A DNA stretch of 64,000 bases from Nocardia sp. NBC_00508 (GCF_036346875.1 NZ_CP107852.1:4836001-4900000), one strand, 5' to 3'; counted from the stretch's first letter, positions 41,213 through 50,019 are shown. Notes: generated by a model from the sequence alone, not told the origin. Translations and numbers: made by a program.

Positions 41213-41249
41213 AGGCGCTGTCCGCGAGTGACCTTCGCGGACAGCGCCT
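41213..41249 (-). terminator. Strong hairpin downstream of fadD15
   Basis: Perfect 15-bp arms AGGCGCTGTCCGCGA (41213-41227) and TCGCGGACAGCGCCT (41235-41249) with a 7-base loop, 14 bp beyond the fadD15 stop on the minus strand. Confidence 0.8.
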
Positions 41250-41262
41250 CTCGGAAACCAGC

Positions 41263-43056
41263 TCAGTGGTAGATGCCCGCCACGTCTTCGGCGTGCTGCT
41301 TCATCACGACGGCGCGCTTGAGCGACATCTTCGGCGTGAGCTCGCCGGTCTCCTGGGTCCAATCGATGGTCAGCAGCCGGATCTTCTTGATCTGCTCGGC
41401 GTGCGAGACCTTCTTGTTGGTCTCGGCCACCGCGGCGTCCACCTCGGCGATAAGGTCCGGGTTCTCGATCAGCTTCTCGATGGGCGTGTCGGCGGGCAGG
41501 TTGTTGCGTTCCTTCCAGCCGGGCAGCGCCTCCGGGTCCAGCGTGATCAGCGCGCCGATGAACGGCTGGCCGTCGCCGACCACCATCACCTGACTGATCA
41601 GCGGATGCGCCCGGAGCTCGTCCTCGAGCAGCGCGGGGGAGACGTTCTTACCACCCGCGGTGACGATGATCTCCTTCTTGCGGCCGGTGATGGTGATGAA
41701 GCCGTCCTGGTCGATGGCACCGAGGTCACCGGTCTTGAACCAGCCGGCCTCGAAGGCTTCCTCGGTGGCCTCCGCGTTGCCCCAGTAACCGCTGAACACG
41801 ACCGAGCCGCGCAGCAGCAGCTCGCCGTCCTCGGCGATCTTGGCGGCGTGCCCCTCGATCGGGCGTCCGACCGAGCCGACCCGGATGTGCTCCGGAGTGT
41901 TCACGGCGATGGCGGCGGTGGTCTCGGTGAGGCCGTAGCCCTCGTAGATGGTCACCCCGACGCCGCGGAAGAAGTGGCCGAGCCGCGCGCCGAGCGGGCC
42001 GCCGCCGGAGACGGCCGCCTCGCACTGGCCGCCGAGCGCCGCCCGCAGCTTGGCGTAGACCAGCTTGTCGAACAGCGCGTGCTTCAGCTTGAGCACCACG
42101 CCGGGTCCGCCGTTGTCGATCGCCTCGCTCCACGCGATCGCGGTGGCCGCGGCGGCGTCGAAGATTTTGCCCTTGCCGCCGTCGTGCGCCTTCTGCTTGG
42201 CGCTGTTGAACACCTTCTCGAACACACGCGGCACCGAGAGGATGAAGTGCGGCCGGTAGCTGCCGAACTGCTCGACCAGGGTGGACCAGTCAGCGGTGTG
42301 CGCGACGATCACCTTCGCGTCGAACGCGGCCAGCGCGACGGCGCGGGCGAAGACGTGCGCCAGCGGCAGGAACATGAGGGTCTTCTTGCCCTCGGCGACG
42401 TACTTGTGCAGCGCGATCACGTCGGACTTGGACTCCGCGTAGAGGTTCGCGTGGGTCAGCATGACGCCCTTGGGGCGGCCCGTGGTGCCCGAGGTGTAGA
42501 TCAGGGTGGCGGGGGACTGCGCGCCGACCTGGGCGCGACGGTCGTGCACGGCCTGGTCGTCCAGCTCGGCGCCGCGGGTGATCAGCTCGTCCAGCGCGCT
42601 CTTGTCGATCTGCAGGATCTCCCGCAGCTCCGGCAGCGATCCGGACTCGATGTCGTCGATCACCTTGCGGTGCTTGTCGCTGTCCAGGATCAGCAGCTTG
42701 GTGGCCGAGTCCTGCAGGATCCACTTGGCCTGCTCGGCGGCGGAGCTGTCGTAGATCGCGACGGTGCAGCCGCCCGCGGCCCAGATCGCGAAATCGAGGA
42801 CGGCCCATTCGTACCGGGTCGGGGCCATGATGGCGACGCGATCGCCGAGTTCGAGGCCCGAGGCGATCAGGCCTTTCGCCGCGCCGGTGACGGTCGTCGC
42901 GAACTCCGCGGCTGTGACGTCCCGCCAGCCGCCACTGCCGTTCGGCACGTTGAACAGCACCGCGTTCGGCGTCTGCTCGGCGTGGCGGAAGACGTTGTCG
43001 GAATTGTTCGCGTCATCCGGGATGGTGTAAGAAGCCGGGACTTCGAACTCTCGCAT
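41263..43056 (-). CDS. fadD15: Long-chain fatty-acid-CoA ligase, FadD15 type
   Basis: 597 residues. ANL-superfamily ligase. Start MREFEVPASYTI matches the M. tuberculosis FadD15 N-terminus (MREISVPAPF). Seen: TRYEWAVLDFAIWAAGG near residue 75, P-loop LIYTSGTTGRPKGVMLTHAN near residue 178, YEGYGLTETTA near residue 375, WFKTGDLGAIDQDGFI near residue 440 and GRKKEIIVTAGGKNVSP near residue 460. It activates long-chain acids for degradation or lipid assembly. ATG 43056 follows GGAAGGGCAG; the open frame continues upstream but without family sequence. Same strand as the esterase-SDR-monooxygenase genes, 120 bp away. Confidence 0.93.
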   Translation of the reverse strand: MREFEVPASYTIPDDANNSDNVFRHAEQTPNAVLFNVPNGSGGWRDVTAAEFATTVTGAAKGLIASGLELGDRVAIMAPTRYEWAVLDFAIWAAGGCTVAIYDSSAAEQAKWILQDSATKLLILDSDKHRKVIDDIESGSLPELREILQIDKSALDELITRGAELDDQAVHDRRAQVGAQSPATLIYTSGTTGRPKGVMLTHANLYAESKSDVIALHKYVAEGKKTLMFLPLAHVFARAVALAAFDAKVIVAHTADWSTLVEQFGSYRPHFILSVPRVFEKVFNSAKQKAHDGGKGKIFDAAAATAIAWSEAIDNGGPGVVLKLKHALFDKLVYAKLRAALGGQCEAAVSGGGPLGARLGHFFRGVGVTIYEGYGLTETTAAIAVNTPEHIRVGSVGRPIEGHAAKIAEDGELLLRGSVVFSGYWGNAEATEEAFEAGWFKTGDLGAIDQDGFITITGRKKEIIVTAGGKNVSPALLEDELRAHPLISQVMVVGDGQPFIGALITLDPEALPGWKERNNLPADTPIEKLIENPDLIAEVDAAVAETNKKVSHAEQIKKIRLLTIDWTQETGELTPKMSLKRAVVMKQHAEDVAGIYH

Positions 43057-43175
43057 CACTGCCCTTCCACGTGGGTTTACTCGCCAGTAATCTACGACAC
43101 CTGTGCCAGGGCCGTGAGGTCGACCACCGAATTCGGATCCGCACATTACCGCCCGGTACGGATCCGCTCCGCTGC

Positions 43176-44087
43176 TCATCCTAGTTCGCGCAGGTCCGCG
43201 GGTTGGAGCGCTTCGCGCAGGAATCCGGCGAGCTCACCCAACGCGGCCGCCGCGGGTGCCGCCAGCGCGGCCTGCAGCTGTGCGACGTGCCACAAGCCCT
43301 TGCTCTCGGTGAACTGGACATGCACGCCCGCCGCCCGCAGCGCGGCGACCAGATCCACGCACTGCGTGTGCAGCAGCTCGCTGACGTCGACTTGCACATA
43401 AGTCGGCGGCAGACCGCGCAGCTCGCCGGTCAGGGGTGCGTAAACCGAGTCGGCTGGGTCCCCGTCGCCCAGATAGGCCGCCGCGCAGGCGCGCGACCAC
43501 GGCTTGCTGATCACCAAGTCGCGCTCGCGATCCGGGATCCGGTTGGGATCCGACCACGGTGCGATCAGGCCGAGCGCGGCAGGAGTGGATCCATGCCGCG
43601 CGATCAGCCGTTGCGCCAGCGCCAGCGAGAGACCGCCGCCCGCGGAATCACCGGAGACGGCGATCTGCCCCGCGTGGTAGCTCGCCATCAGCTCCAGGAA
43701 CGCGGCCTCGGCGTCGTCCAGCGCCGCGGGGAACGGATGCTCCGGTGCCAGTCGATAGTCCAGAACGTAGACCGCGCAGCCGGTGTCGCGCGCCAGCCGG
43801 GCCGCCAGTGAACGGTGGGTCGCCGTCGAGCCGACCGCGTACCCGCCGCCGTGCAAGTAGAGGACGGCGCCGTGATCGGAGGTGTCCGCGAAGCTGATCC
43901 GCTCGACGGGCCTGCCGCCCAGGCGCAGGCGTTGCACGATGCTGCCTTCGGGCAGCAGTTGCGCCCGCGAACCGATGTCGAGCAGCCTGCGCTGCATCGG
44001 AAACGGCAACCGCTTGTTGAGCGTGATCCGGAAGATCGGATTCAGTACCGCCCGCGCGACCGGCAGCGGAAGGTTGATGTCCCGCAT
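43176..44087 (-). CDS. Alpha/beta-hydrolase esterase of the HSL family (LipR-like)
   Basis: 303 residues. Oxyanion motif YLHGGGYAVGS near residue 72, nucleophile elbow SGDSAGGGLSLALA near residue 147, with Asp in YVQVDVSELLH near residue 250 and His in GLWHVAQL near residue 275. This is the hormone-sensitive-lipase (Lip family IV) layout. It likely hydrolyses esters made by the adjacent Baeyer-Villiger monooxygenase. GAGGGAC precedes ATG 44087; 20 bp after the SDR stop. The order FMO-SDR-Lip recalls mymA-lipR-sadH of M. tuberculosis. Confidence 0.9.
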   Translation of the reverse strand: MRDINLPLPVARAVLNPIFRITLNKRLPFPMQRRLLDIGSRAQLLPEGSIVQRLRLGGRPVERISFADTSDHGAVLYLHGGGYAVGSTATHRSLAARLARDTGCAVYVLDYRLAPEHPFPAALDDAEAAFLELMASYHAGQIAVSGDSAGGGLSLALAQRLIARHGSTPAALGLIAPWSDPNRIPDRERDLVISKPWSRACAAAYLGDGDPADSVYAPLTGELRGLPPTYVQVDVSELLHTQCVDLVAALRAAGVHVQFTESKGLWHVAQLQAALAAPAAAALGELAGFLREALQPADLRELG

Positions 44088-44107
44088 GATTGTCCCTCGA
44101 ATCCGGA

Positions 44108-44938
44108 TCAGGGCAGGAAGCGGCGTTCGACGTTGGCGGCGATCCGCTGGTAGCCCGACGCGGTCACCCGGACGAACAGATCCAGCAGCTTGGCCTCCCA
44201 GCCGATCAGCACCCGGCCGTGGCCCTTGCGCACCCCTTCGGCAATGGTCTGCGCCGCCATCTCGGCGCTGTGGATAGCCAGCTTCTTGTCGAACATCGAC
44301 GCGGCCGACTTGCTGTCGATGCCCTCGGCATAGGTGGCGTTGCGCGCCACCGCGGTCTTGATGCCGCCGGGATGCACGCAGGTGACCTTGACCGGATGCC
44401 GTGCGACCAGCATCTCCTGCCGCAGTGATTCGGTGAAGCCGCGCACCGCGAACTTCGCCGCGTTGTAGGCGCTCTGGCCGGGGATCGCGATCAGGCCGAA
44501 CAGGCTGGACACATTGACGATGTGACCGTCGCCGGACTCGATGACCATCGGCAGGAACGCCTTGGTTCCGTTGACCACGCCCCAGAAATCGACGTCCATG
44601 ACGCGCTCGAAGTCCTTGAACTCCGAGCGGATCACCTCGCCGTGGTGGGCGATGCCCGCGTTGTTGTAGACCTGGTGCACCGTGCCGAAGTGCGCTTTCA
44701 CCGCGTCGGCGTAGAGCAGGACCGCTTCGCGCTCGACCACGTTCAACCGGTCGGACTTGACCTCGGCGCCGAGCTGCTCGCAGCGGCGCACGGTCTCGGC
44801 CAGACCCTCGACGTCGATATCGGACAGCGCCAGTTTGGCGCCGCGCCCGGCCAGATTCTCGGCCAAGGCGCGGCCGATCCCGGAGCCCGCTCCGGTGATC
44901 ACACACACTTTGTTCTCGAAGTAAGCGTCCTTGCTCAC
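44108..44938 (-). CDS. Short-chain dehydrogenase/reductase (SadH-like)
   Basis: 276 residues. Classical SDR: cofactor loop TGAGSGIGRALAENL near residue 15, Asp39-type NAD preference (LSDIDVEGL), NNAGIAHHG near residue 92, catalytic Ser (VSSLFGL) near residue 142 and YNAAK near residue 156. The C-terminal RVLIGWEAKLLDLFVRV is typical of the mycobacterial SadH/Rv3085 group. GTG 44938 overlaps the monooxygenase stop by four bases. It probably oxidises the alcohol or ketone intermediates that the monooxygenase handles. Confidence 0.91.
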   Translation of the reverse strand: MSKDAYFENKVCVITGAGSGIGRALAENLAGRGAKLALSDIDVEGLAETVRRCEQLGAEVKSDRLNVVEREAVLLYADAVKAHFGTVHQVYNNAGIAHHGEVIRSEFKDFERVMDVDFWGVVNGTKAFLPMVIESGDGHIVNVSSLFGLIAIPGQSAYNAAKFAVRGFTESLRQEMLVARHPVKVTCVHPGGIKTAVARNATYAEGIDSKSAASMFDKKLAIHSAEMAAQTIAEGVRKGHGRVLIGWEAKLLDLFVRVTASGYQRIAANVERRFLP

Positions 44939-46464
44939 CGTGCCACTGCTTTCAGATCGGATCGGGAAATGGAGATGTCGTACGCCGCCACGTCGAATGT
45001 CCTGGTCTGCCGACGGAATTCGAAGGTGAAGTCCGGCCACAGCGTGGTGTTGTTGCCGTGCTTGTCCAGGTACCAGCTCGAGCACCCGCCGGTCAGCCAG
45101 ACGCTGCCCGCCAGCTTCGCCTGCAGGTCGGCGTTGTAGGCATCCTGCACGTCGCGGCGCACTTCCACGGTACGCAGGTCGAGGCGGTCGATGGTGGCCA
45201 GCGCGGCGGCGATGTAGTTGATCTGCGATTCGATCATGTACACCATCGAGGTGTGCCCGAGGCCGACGTTCGGGCCGAGCAGGAAGAACATATTGGGGAA
45301 GTTGGCGATGGAAGCGCCCTTGTAGCCCTGCTGGCCGATCTCGTCGAACACCTCCGAGAGGGTGCGGCCGTCGCGGCCCGCGATCGTGTCGTAGGTCGGC
45401 GAGTCGGTGACGTGGAAGCCGGTCGCGACGATCAGCGCGTCGATCTCGCGCTCGGTGCCGTCCTTGGTGACGATCGAGTTCCGGCGTACCTCGGCGATGC
45501 CGTCGGTGACCACGTCGACATTGGGCCGCGACAGGGCCGGGTAGTAGTCGTTGGAGATCAGCATGCGCTTGCAGCCGATCCGGAAGTTCGGCGTGACCTT
45601 GGCACGCAGCCGCGGATCGCGAATCTCGTAGCGCAACTTGGCCTTCGCGAGCATCTCGAACACCTGCATCATGGCGGGCAGCTTGGCCAGGCCGACCACC
45701 TGGGTCTCGCGCGCGGCGTAGATGGCCGCGCGGGATAGTCGCTGGAAACCGGGCACGTGCTTGAAGGCGAGCCGCTCGGCCTTGGTATAGGGACGGTCCA
45801 GGCGCGGCAGCAGCCACGGCGCGGTGCGCTGGTAGACGTCCAGGTGGCCGACCTTCGGGGCGATGGCGGGCACGATCTGGATGGCCGAGGCGCCGGTGCC
45901 GATGATGGCGACCCGTTTGCCGGTGAGGTCGGCGTCGTGGTTCCAGCGGGCGGAGTGGAAGACCTCGCCTTCGAACTGGCTGATGCCCTTGATGTCCGGC
46001 AGCGCGGGTTCGCAGAGCGCGCCGACCGCCGAGACCACGCTGTTCGCGGTGAAGTGGCCCTGGGTGGAGTCGATCTCCCAGAGCGCGGTGTCGTCGTTCC
46101 AGCGGGCGCCGGTCACGTCGCAATCGAAGATGTGCTTGTCGCGCACGTCGAAGCGCTTGGATACGTCCTCGATGTACTGCTGGATCTCGCGCTGGCGCGA
46201 GTACGACCGCGACCAGTTCGGATTCAGCGCGAACGAGTACGAGTACAAGTGCGAGGGGACGTCGCAGGCCGCGCCGGGGTAGGTGTTGTCCCGCCAAGTG
46301 CCGCCGACCTCGCTGCCGCGCTCCAGGACGAGGAAGTCGTTGCGACCCTCTTGGGTCAGCCGGATAGCCAGACCCAGACCCGAGAACCCGCTGCCGATGA
46401 TGATCGTCCTGGCGTGGCGCGTGGGTCGGTCGGCGACAGCATTGTCTGTGACCTTGCGACTCAT
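44935..46464 (-). CDS. Flavin-containing Baeyer-Villiger monooxygenase (MymA/EthA-like)
   Basis: 509 residues. FAD loop IIIGSGFSGLGLAIRL near residue 20, GGTWRDNTYPGAACD near residue 54, the BVMO fingerprint FxGxxxHxxxW as FEGEVFHSARW near residue 163, NADPH loop VAIIGTGASAIQIVP near residue 185 and ATGFHVTDSP near residue 375. It inserts oxygen next to ketones, giving esters. Relatives activate thioamide prodrugs (EthA) or modify envelope lipids (MymA). ATG 46464 lies seven bases after a -10-like TAGTCT, so the mRNA is predicted leaderless. A 47-bp operator overlaps its promoter and TetR lies divergent. Confidence 0.93.
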   Translation of the reverse strand: MSRKVTDNAVADRPTRHARTIIIGSGFSGLGLAIRLTQEGRNDFLVLERGSEVGGTWRDNTYPGAACDVPSHLYSYSFALNPNWSRSYSRQREIQQYIEDVSKRFDVRDKHIFDCDVTGARWNDDTALWEIDSTQGHFTANSVVSAVGALCEPALPDIKGISQFEGEVFHSARWNHDADLTGKRVAIIGTGASAIQIVPAIAPKVGHLDVYQRTAPWLLPRLDRPYTKAERLAFKHVPGFQRLSRAAIYAARETQVVGLAKLPAMMQVFEMLAKAKLRYEIRDPRLRAKVTPNFRIGCKRMLISNDYYPALSRPNVDVVTDGIAEVRRNSIVTKDGTEREIDALIVATGFHVTDSPTYDTIAGRDGRTLSEVFDEIGQQGYKGASIANFPNMFFLLGPNVGLGHTSMVYMIESQINYIAAALATIDRLDLRTVEVRRDVQDAYNADLQAKLAGSVWLTGGCSSWYLDKHGNNTTLWPDFTFEFRRQTRTFDVAAYDISISRSDLKAVAR

Positions 46465-46471
46465 GTAACCG

Positions 46472-46500
46472 AGACTACGGTCCTATTGAGCGCGAGTCAA
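46472..46500 (-). promoter_or_regulatory. Promoter of the monooxygenase operon
   Basis: Minus strand: -35 TTGACT (46495-46500), 17-base spacer, -10 TAGTCT (46472-46477), then seven bases to ATG 46464. Predicted start of transcription at or next to the ATG, a leaderless mRNA. Overlaps the left operator arm. Confidence 0.65.
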
Positions 46501-46527
46501 CAGTGTATTGACTTGCGTTCAGTAGGA
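46481..46527. promoter_or_regulatory. TetR operator
   Basis: TCCTATTGAGCGCGAGTCAA (46481-46500), 7-base spacer, TTGACTTGCGTTCAGTAGGA (46508-46527): 17 of 20 positions complementary. It lies centrally between the divergent monooxygenase and TetR genes and covers the monooxygenase -35 box. Confidence 0.78.
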
Positions 46528-46534
46528 TGATCGG

Positions 46535-47167
46535 GTGACCAGAACCCAGGGAGAGGCGACCAAACGCACTCGGCTCAGCCCGGCCGAACGTCGCGAGCAG
46601 CTGATCACCTTGGGCGCCAAGATGCTCGGCGAGCGCGCCATCGAGGACATCTCCGTCAGCGAGATCGCCATCCAGGCCGGGATCTCGCGCGGCCTGCTGT
46701 TCCACTACTTCCCGACCAAGCAGGATTTCCTGCTGGCGATCGCGCGCCACGCCAACGCCGAGTTGCTCCAGCGCGTCGCCCCCGACCGCGCCCTGGGCGT
46801 CTTCGGGATGCTGCGCGACTCGATGGAGCGCTACATCGACTACGTCAGCGAGAACCGCACCTCATACTTGGCGTTGCTGCGCGGCCCCACCAGCGTCAGC
46901 CCCGACCTCGCGGCCCTGGTCGACCAAACCCGCGACGCCATCATCGGCATCATCCTCGCCGAGGTACCGGTCCCGATCTCCGAGGCCGACCACCCGCGGC
47001 TCTGGCTCGCCATGCGCGGCTGGATCGCTTTCGTCGAGGAAACCACCCTCACCTGGTTGAGTACGGAACCCATTTCCCGCGAACAGCACATCGATCTACT
47101 GGTCGAATCCCTTATCGCCATAGCGCTTTCCGTCGACCCGGCCCTCGCGGCCGCGTTGCGCGGGTGA
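46535..47167 (+). CDS. TetR-family transcriptional regulator
   Basis: 210 residues. N-terminal HTH: AERREQLITLGAKMLGERAIEDIS, VSEIAIQAGISRGLLFHYF with PTKQDFLLAI. The C-terminal ligand-binding domain is all-helical (YLALLRGPTSVSPDLAALVDQT). GTG 46535 is eight bases from the operator, so autoregulation and repression of the divergent monooxygenase operon are inferred. The ligand is probably a ketone or lipid substrate of the operon. In M. tuberculosis the equivalent mymA operon is controlled by an AraC-type protein, so the regulator type differs. Confidence 0.92.
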   Translation: MTRTQGEATKRTRLSPAERREQLITLGAKMLGERAIEDISVSEIAIQAGISRGLLFHYFPTKQDFLLAIARHANAELLQRVAPDRALGVFGMLRDSMERYIDYVSENRTSYLALLRGPTSVSPDLAALVDQTRDAIIGIILAEVPVPISEADHPRLWLAMRGWIAFVEETTLTWLSTEPISREQHIDLLVESLIAIALSVDPALAAALRG

Positions 47168-47190
47168 CCGGGCCTCGAGCCGGCGTCGGA

Positions 47191-47483
47191 TCAGTGGTGG
47201 TCGGCCGCGTCGCTGGTGGCGAGTTGAGCCCGGCATGCGTTTCGGATCTCGAATGAGAGTTGTTGCGCTGTCCGGCGCCAGCTGGCTCCCCACTCGTCTT
47301 CGAGCGGGATATCTGGCCGAGCGGAAGTGCGATGACGCTGTCGGCGTAGCCGGTTCGGGCGACGAGCTCGCAGACTTTGTCCAGGATCCATCTCTCGCTG
47401 GCTCGGTTGTCGGCGTGTATGCGGGCCAGTTCGGTGAACGCCACCTGGGTCGCAGCTGTGTCCGACTGCGGCTCTGCCCCCAC
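47191..47483 (-). pseudogene. Frameshifted small helical protein of unknown family
   Basis: Two minus-strand frames complement each other. From GTG 47483 the first frame reads GAEPQSDTAATQVAFTELAR then SERWILDKVCELVARTGYAD and SVIALPL. After about 47315 the second frame continues PDIPLEDEWGASWRRTAQQL then FEIRNACRAQLATSDAADHH and stops at 47191. Both halves have protein-like composition while the frame tails do not, which indicates one gene of about 97 residues with a single-base indel near 47312-47320. Family unknown. Confidence 0.55.
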
Positions 47484-47609
47484 ACGGCACCGGACACGCC
47501 CTTCTGCTGCCAATAGACCGCTCTTGCAGTGTTTTTCGCGTTTTCGCCGGAAATCGTGTCGAATACCGTCGAATGGTCGATTCCGTGGACGTGATGGAGG
47601 TGGCCGCTG

Positions 47610-49301
47610 ATGCTGGTCATCAACGAACGAACGACGGCAACGCGATCCGAGCGGCGTGTGCTCGGCTGGCTGCGTAGCTGGACAGGGCAGTACGTCATTG
47701 TGGGAGTAGCGATCTCGGGTTGCTACTTACCGGACCGCAAAGGCGACGGCGAGGCGCAGGGAGCCGACCTGGTTGTGATCACGCCCAGGGCCGCGGTGGT
47801 GATCGAGGCGAAGGGCACCGTACCGGAAGCCATGACCGGCGTCCTCTCGGTGCAGGCCAACGGGCGCTGGCGGCTGTCCGGGTTCGAGGGCGACCCGATC
47901 GACGTGCCTGACAGCGACAGCAGCCCGTTCGACCAGGTCACGAACAACGTCTCGAACCTGAAGGAACTGGTGCGCAAACATCACCCCGACACCTACGTCG
48001 ACGGGCTGATCGTCGTAGTGCCGCCCAGGGAATCGACCGTCACGCTCAACATCGAGTCGCGGCGTAAGGGTTGCGGGGTGGTGCTCGGAAGCACTCCCGC
48101 CGAGCTGCGTGCGTGGTTCCACCGCACCGCGAGCCGCAATCTCATCTGGACGGCCGAACGTGCGCACGCCGTGCTCAGCGATTTGAACCTGGTCGATCAG
48201 GTCAGCATTGAAGACCTTGTGGCGGACGGTTTTCCGCTGGAGCGGGCGCTGCGTGGTGATGCGGGCGCGATGGTGCTCGAAGAAGCAGCGCCGGGTGGCG
48301 GCACGCCTTCCGCGGAAAACTCGGACGCGGCCTGCGTGCCTGCTCATGAGGACGTGCCGTCGTCGCACTCCACCCGCGAGCGGCCGGTAGCACCGCAGCT
48401 CAACGCACCCGGCTCGTTGCAAGCGCCCGAGAGCGATGACGCACAAGACGAGACGGCGCCCGCGTCGGACCGGCCGGTATCGCCGCTTGCCGAAACACCC
48501 ATGCCAGCCCGATCCGACGCATTGGAAGCTGTGTCGTCAGACGAAACAGCCGGTTCCGGTCCAGAAGGCGGCCAACGCGTGCACAGCTCGCCGTCGTCCA
48601 TCGCGGATCGGCAGTTCGATACCGCTGAGGGACCCGAAGACGACCCGGAGCCGGTTTCGACATCGGATCGCCTGCCTCCGAGGCTCGCACAGTCGAAACC
48701 CGCCGAGCCGGACCCCTACACGCTGGAACCCGCCGAATCGCCACCATCGGAGCCCCTGCCATCAGGCGCAACAGTGGATTTCGCTGCCCAATCACCGCCC
48801 CCGTTGTCGTCACCCTTCACCGACCGGTGGTCGTCCTGGATCGAGTCCGACACCCAGCCATTGCGCCCACCCGCCACGCCATCACCCCTGTCGAGCGAGC
48901 CGCCGTGGTGGTCCGCCGCCGACGCCGAACCGCGTCCACCGCGACGGCCCACCGTACCGCGCCTCGTCGAACGTCGACCGCGCATCGCCGACCTCCGGCA
49001 CATGATCACCGTGCCTCCACGCACCCGCACCCGCACGGCCGACCAACCGCGCCCGATCCGCCATCGTCCCCAACAGATCGCGGCCGTGGCATTGATAGCG
49101 CTTGTCATCGGCACGATCTGGGTGCTGGCCGCCGCCTGCTCCACCCCCCAGGGCGACGCAGTACAACAGACCCCATCGCCCGCGTCGACCACCGAGCCCC
49201 CGCCGCCCACAGAGGTGGCCCCACCACCGCCGACCGTCACCGAAACCCCGGCTCGATTCGATCTGCTGCCGCTGTGCCTGCCGTTCCGTTCCGATTGTTG
49301 A
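47610..49301 (+). CDS. NERD-domain protein with long Pro-rich region and one membrane helix
   Basis: 563 residues. Residues 1-120 form a nuclease-related (NERD) domain: TATRSERRVLGWLRSW, GADLVVITPRAAVVIEAKGT with the D...ExK residues of PD-(D/E)XK enzymes, and FDQVTNNVSNLKELV. Residues 220-470 are low-complexity, rich in Pro, Ser, Asp and Glu. A hydrophobic helix at about 492-512 (IAAVALIALVIGTIWVLAAA) precedes a Pro/Thr tail. It would place the nuclease-like domain on the cytoplasmic side. NERD proteins are widespread and poorly characterised, sometimes near plasmids and defence genes. First gene of the accessory region. Confidence 0.85.
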   Translation: MLVINERTTATRSERRVLGWLRSWTGQYVIVGVAISGCYLPDRKGDGEAQGADLVVITPRAAVVIEAKGTVPEAMTGVLSVQANGRWRLSGFEGDPIDVPDSDSSPFDQVTNNVSNLKELVRKHHPDTYVDGLIVVVPPRESTVTLNIESRRKGCGVVLGSTPAELRAWFHRTASRNLIWTAERAHAVLSDLNLVDQVSIEDLVADGFPLERALRGDAGAMVLEEAAPGGGTPSAENSDAACVPAHEDVPSSHSTRERPVAPQLNAPGSLQAPESDDAQDETAPASDRPVSPLAETPMPARSDALEAVSSDETAGSGPEGGQRVHSSPSSIADRQFDTAEGPEDDPEPVSTSDRLPPRLAQSKPAEPDPYTLEPAESPPSEPLPSGATVDFAAQSPPPLSSPFTDRWSSWIESDTQPLRPPATPSPLSSEPPWWSAADAEPRPPRRPTVPRLVERRPRIADLRHMITVPPRTRTRTADQPRPIRHRPQQIAAVALIALVIGTIWVLAAACSTPQGDAVQQTPSPASTTEPPPPTEVAPPPPTVTETPARFDLLPLCLPFRSDC

Positions 49302-49366
49302 ATCGCTGCACGGCATTCCGACAGCGGGACGAACAAAGTGGGATGCCACCGCCCAACGCGACAGGT

Positions 49367-49582
49367 TCACGGCTCGAGGTAGAGGCGTTCGCAGGGGAGG
49401 CGATCGAGGCCGTGCGTAGGGCCGGGAATGACGGTGATCGGTTCGCGCTGGCGCGCGTGCCATTCCGCGATGAAGCGGAGGGCAGCGGTGCGACAGGCGA
49501 CGTAGTCCAGACGGGCTCCCTGCAGGAAGATGCTGAGGTGGAGATCGGGCTCGCCGGGGCGGGGTGTGGAGGGACCTGTCAT
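49367..49582 (-). CDS. Small protein of unknown function
   Basis: 71 residues: PDLHLSIFLQGARLDYVACR, AALRFIAEWHARQREPITVI then PGPTHGLDRLPCERLYLEP. ATG 49582 overlaps the stop of the upstream gene by ATGA, strong evidence for coupling. No family recognised. The two-gene unit stands back to back with a XRE/TPR-like regulator, a pairing often seen in streptomycetes and Nocardia. Confidence 0.6.
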   Translation of the reverse strand: MTGPSTPRPGEPDLHLSIFLQGARLDYVACRTAALRFIAEWHARQREPITVIPGPTHGLDRLPCERLYLEP

Positions 49583-50019
49583 CGGGCGCAGGCGATCAGG
49601 GCGTCGAGCACCGTCTTCAGGCATGGCCGGTAGCCGTCGCGAGCCGGTTCTATCCATCGGCGGTAGCTGCCTTGATCCGCAGGTGAGGGGAGTGCGACGA
49701 TGCCGAGGGACGGGATGATCAGCGAGTTGGTTCGCAGCAGGGTGCGCGCGTAGGGCGAATGATCGTCGGCCTCAGCCGAATAGCCTGTGAGAAATGTGTA
49801 CCGCCGCGATCGGTGCCACACGATCGGCCCCGCCCATGACCGGGCGAGCAGGTACTCACGGATCGCGTGTCCGAGTGGTTCCGGAGTGGTGAGCGCACGG
49901 ACTCGACCGCCTATGGTGACTGCGATACGCCCGGATTCATCTATGTGGCAAGGCAATTGGCATACGGTTCGGTAGTAGTGACAGCGGCCGAGCGCGTCCG
50001 CCACGACGGATGCGGACAT
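49579..50019 (-). CDS. Unknown protein adjacent to XRE regulator
   Basis: 146 residues from ATG 50019, preceded by CAGGGGGTC. Seen: SVVADALGRCHYYRTVCQLP, HIDESGRIAVTIGGRVRALT, HAIREYLLARSWAGPIVWHR and RRWIEPARDGYRPCLKTVLD. The open frame extends upstream to 50331, but that part is Pro/Arg low-complexity and not protein-like. I do not recognise a family. The gene overlaps the next (ATGA) and is divergent from the XRE regulator, which may control it. Confidence 0.62.
   Translation of the reverse strand: MSASVVADALGRCHYYRTVCQLPCHIDESGRIAVTIGGRVRALTTPEPLGHAIREYLLARSWAGPIVWHRSRRYTFLTGYSAEADDHSPYARTLLRTNSLIIPSLGIVALPSPADQGSYRRWIEPARDGYRPCLKTVLDALIACAR

Noticed and set aside
40018..43401. 1127-residue plus-strand open frame
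   Set aside because: It is the antisense shadow of fadD15 and the molybdoenzyme, with Arg/Gly/Val/His-rich composition and no recognisable domain. High GC makes such frames common.
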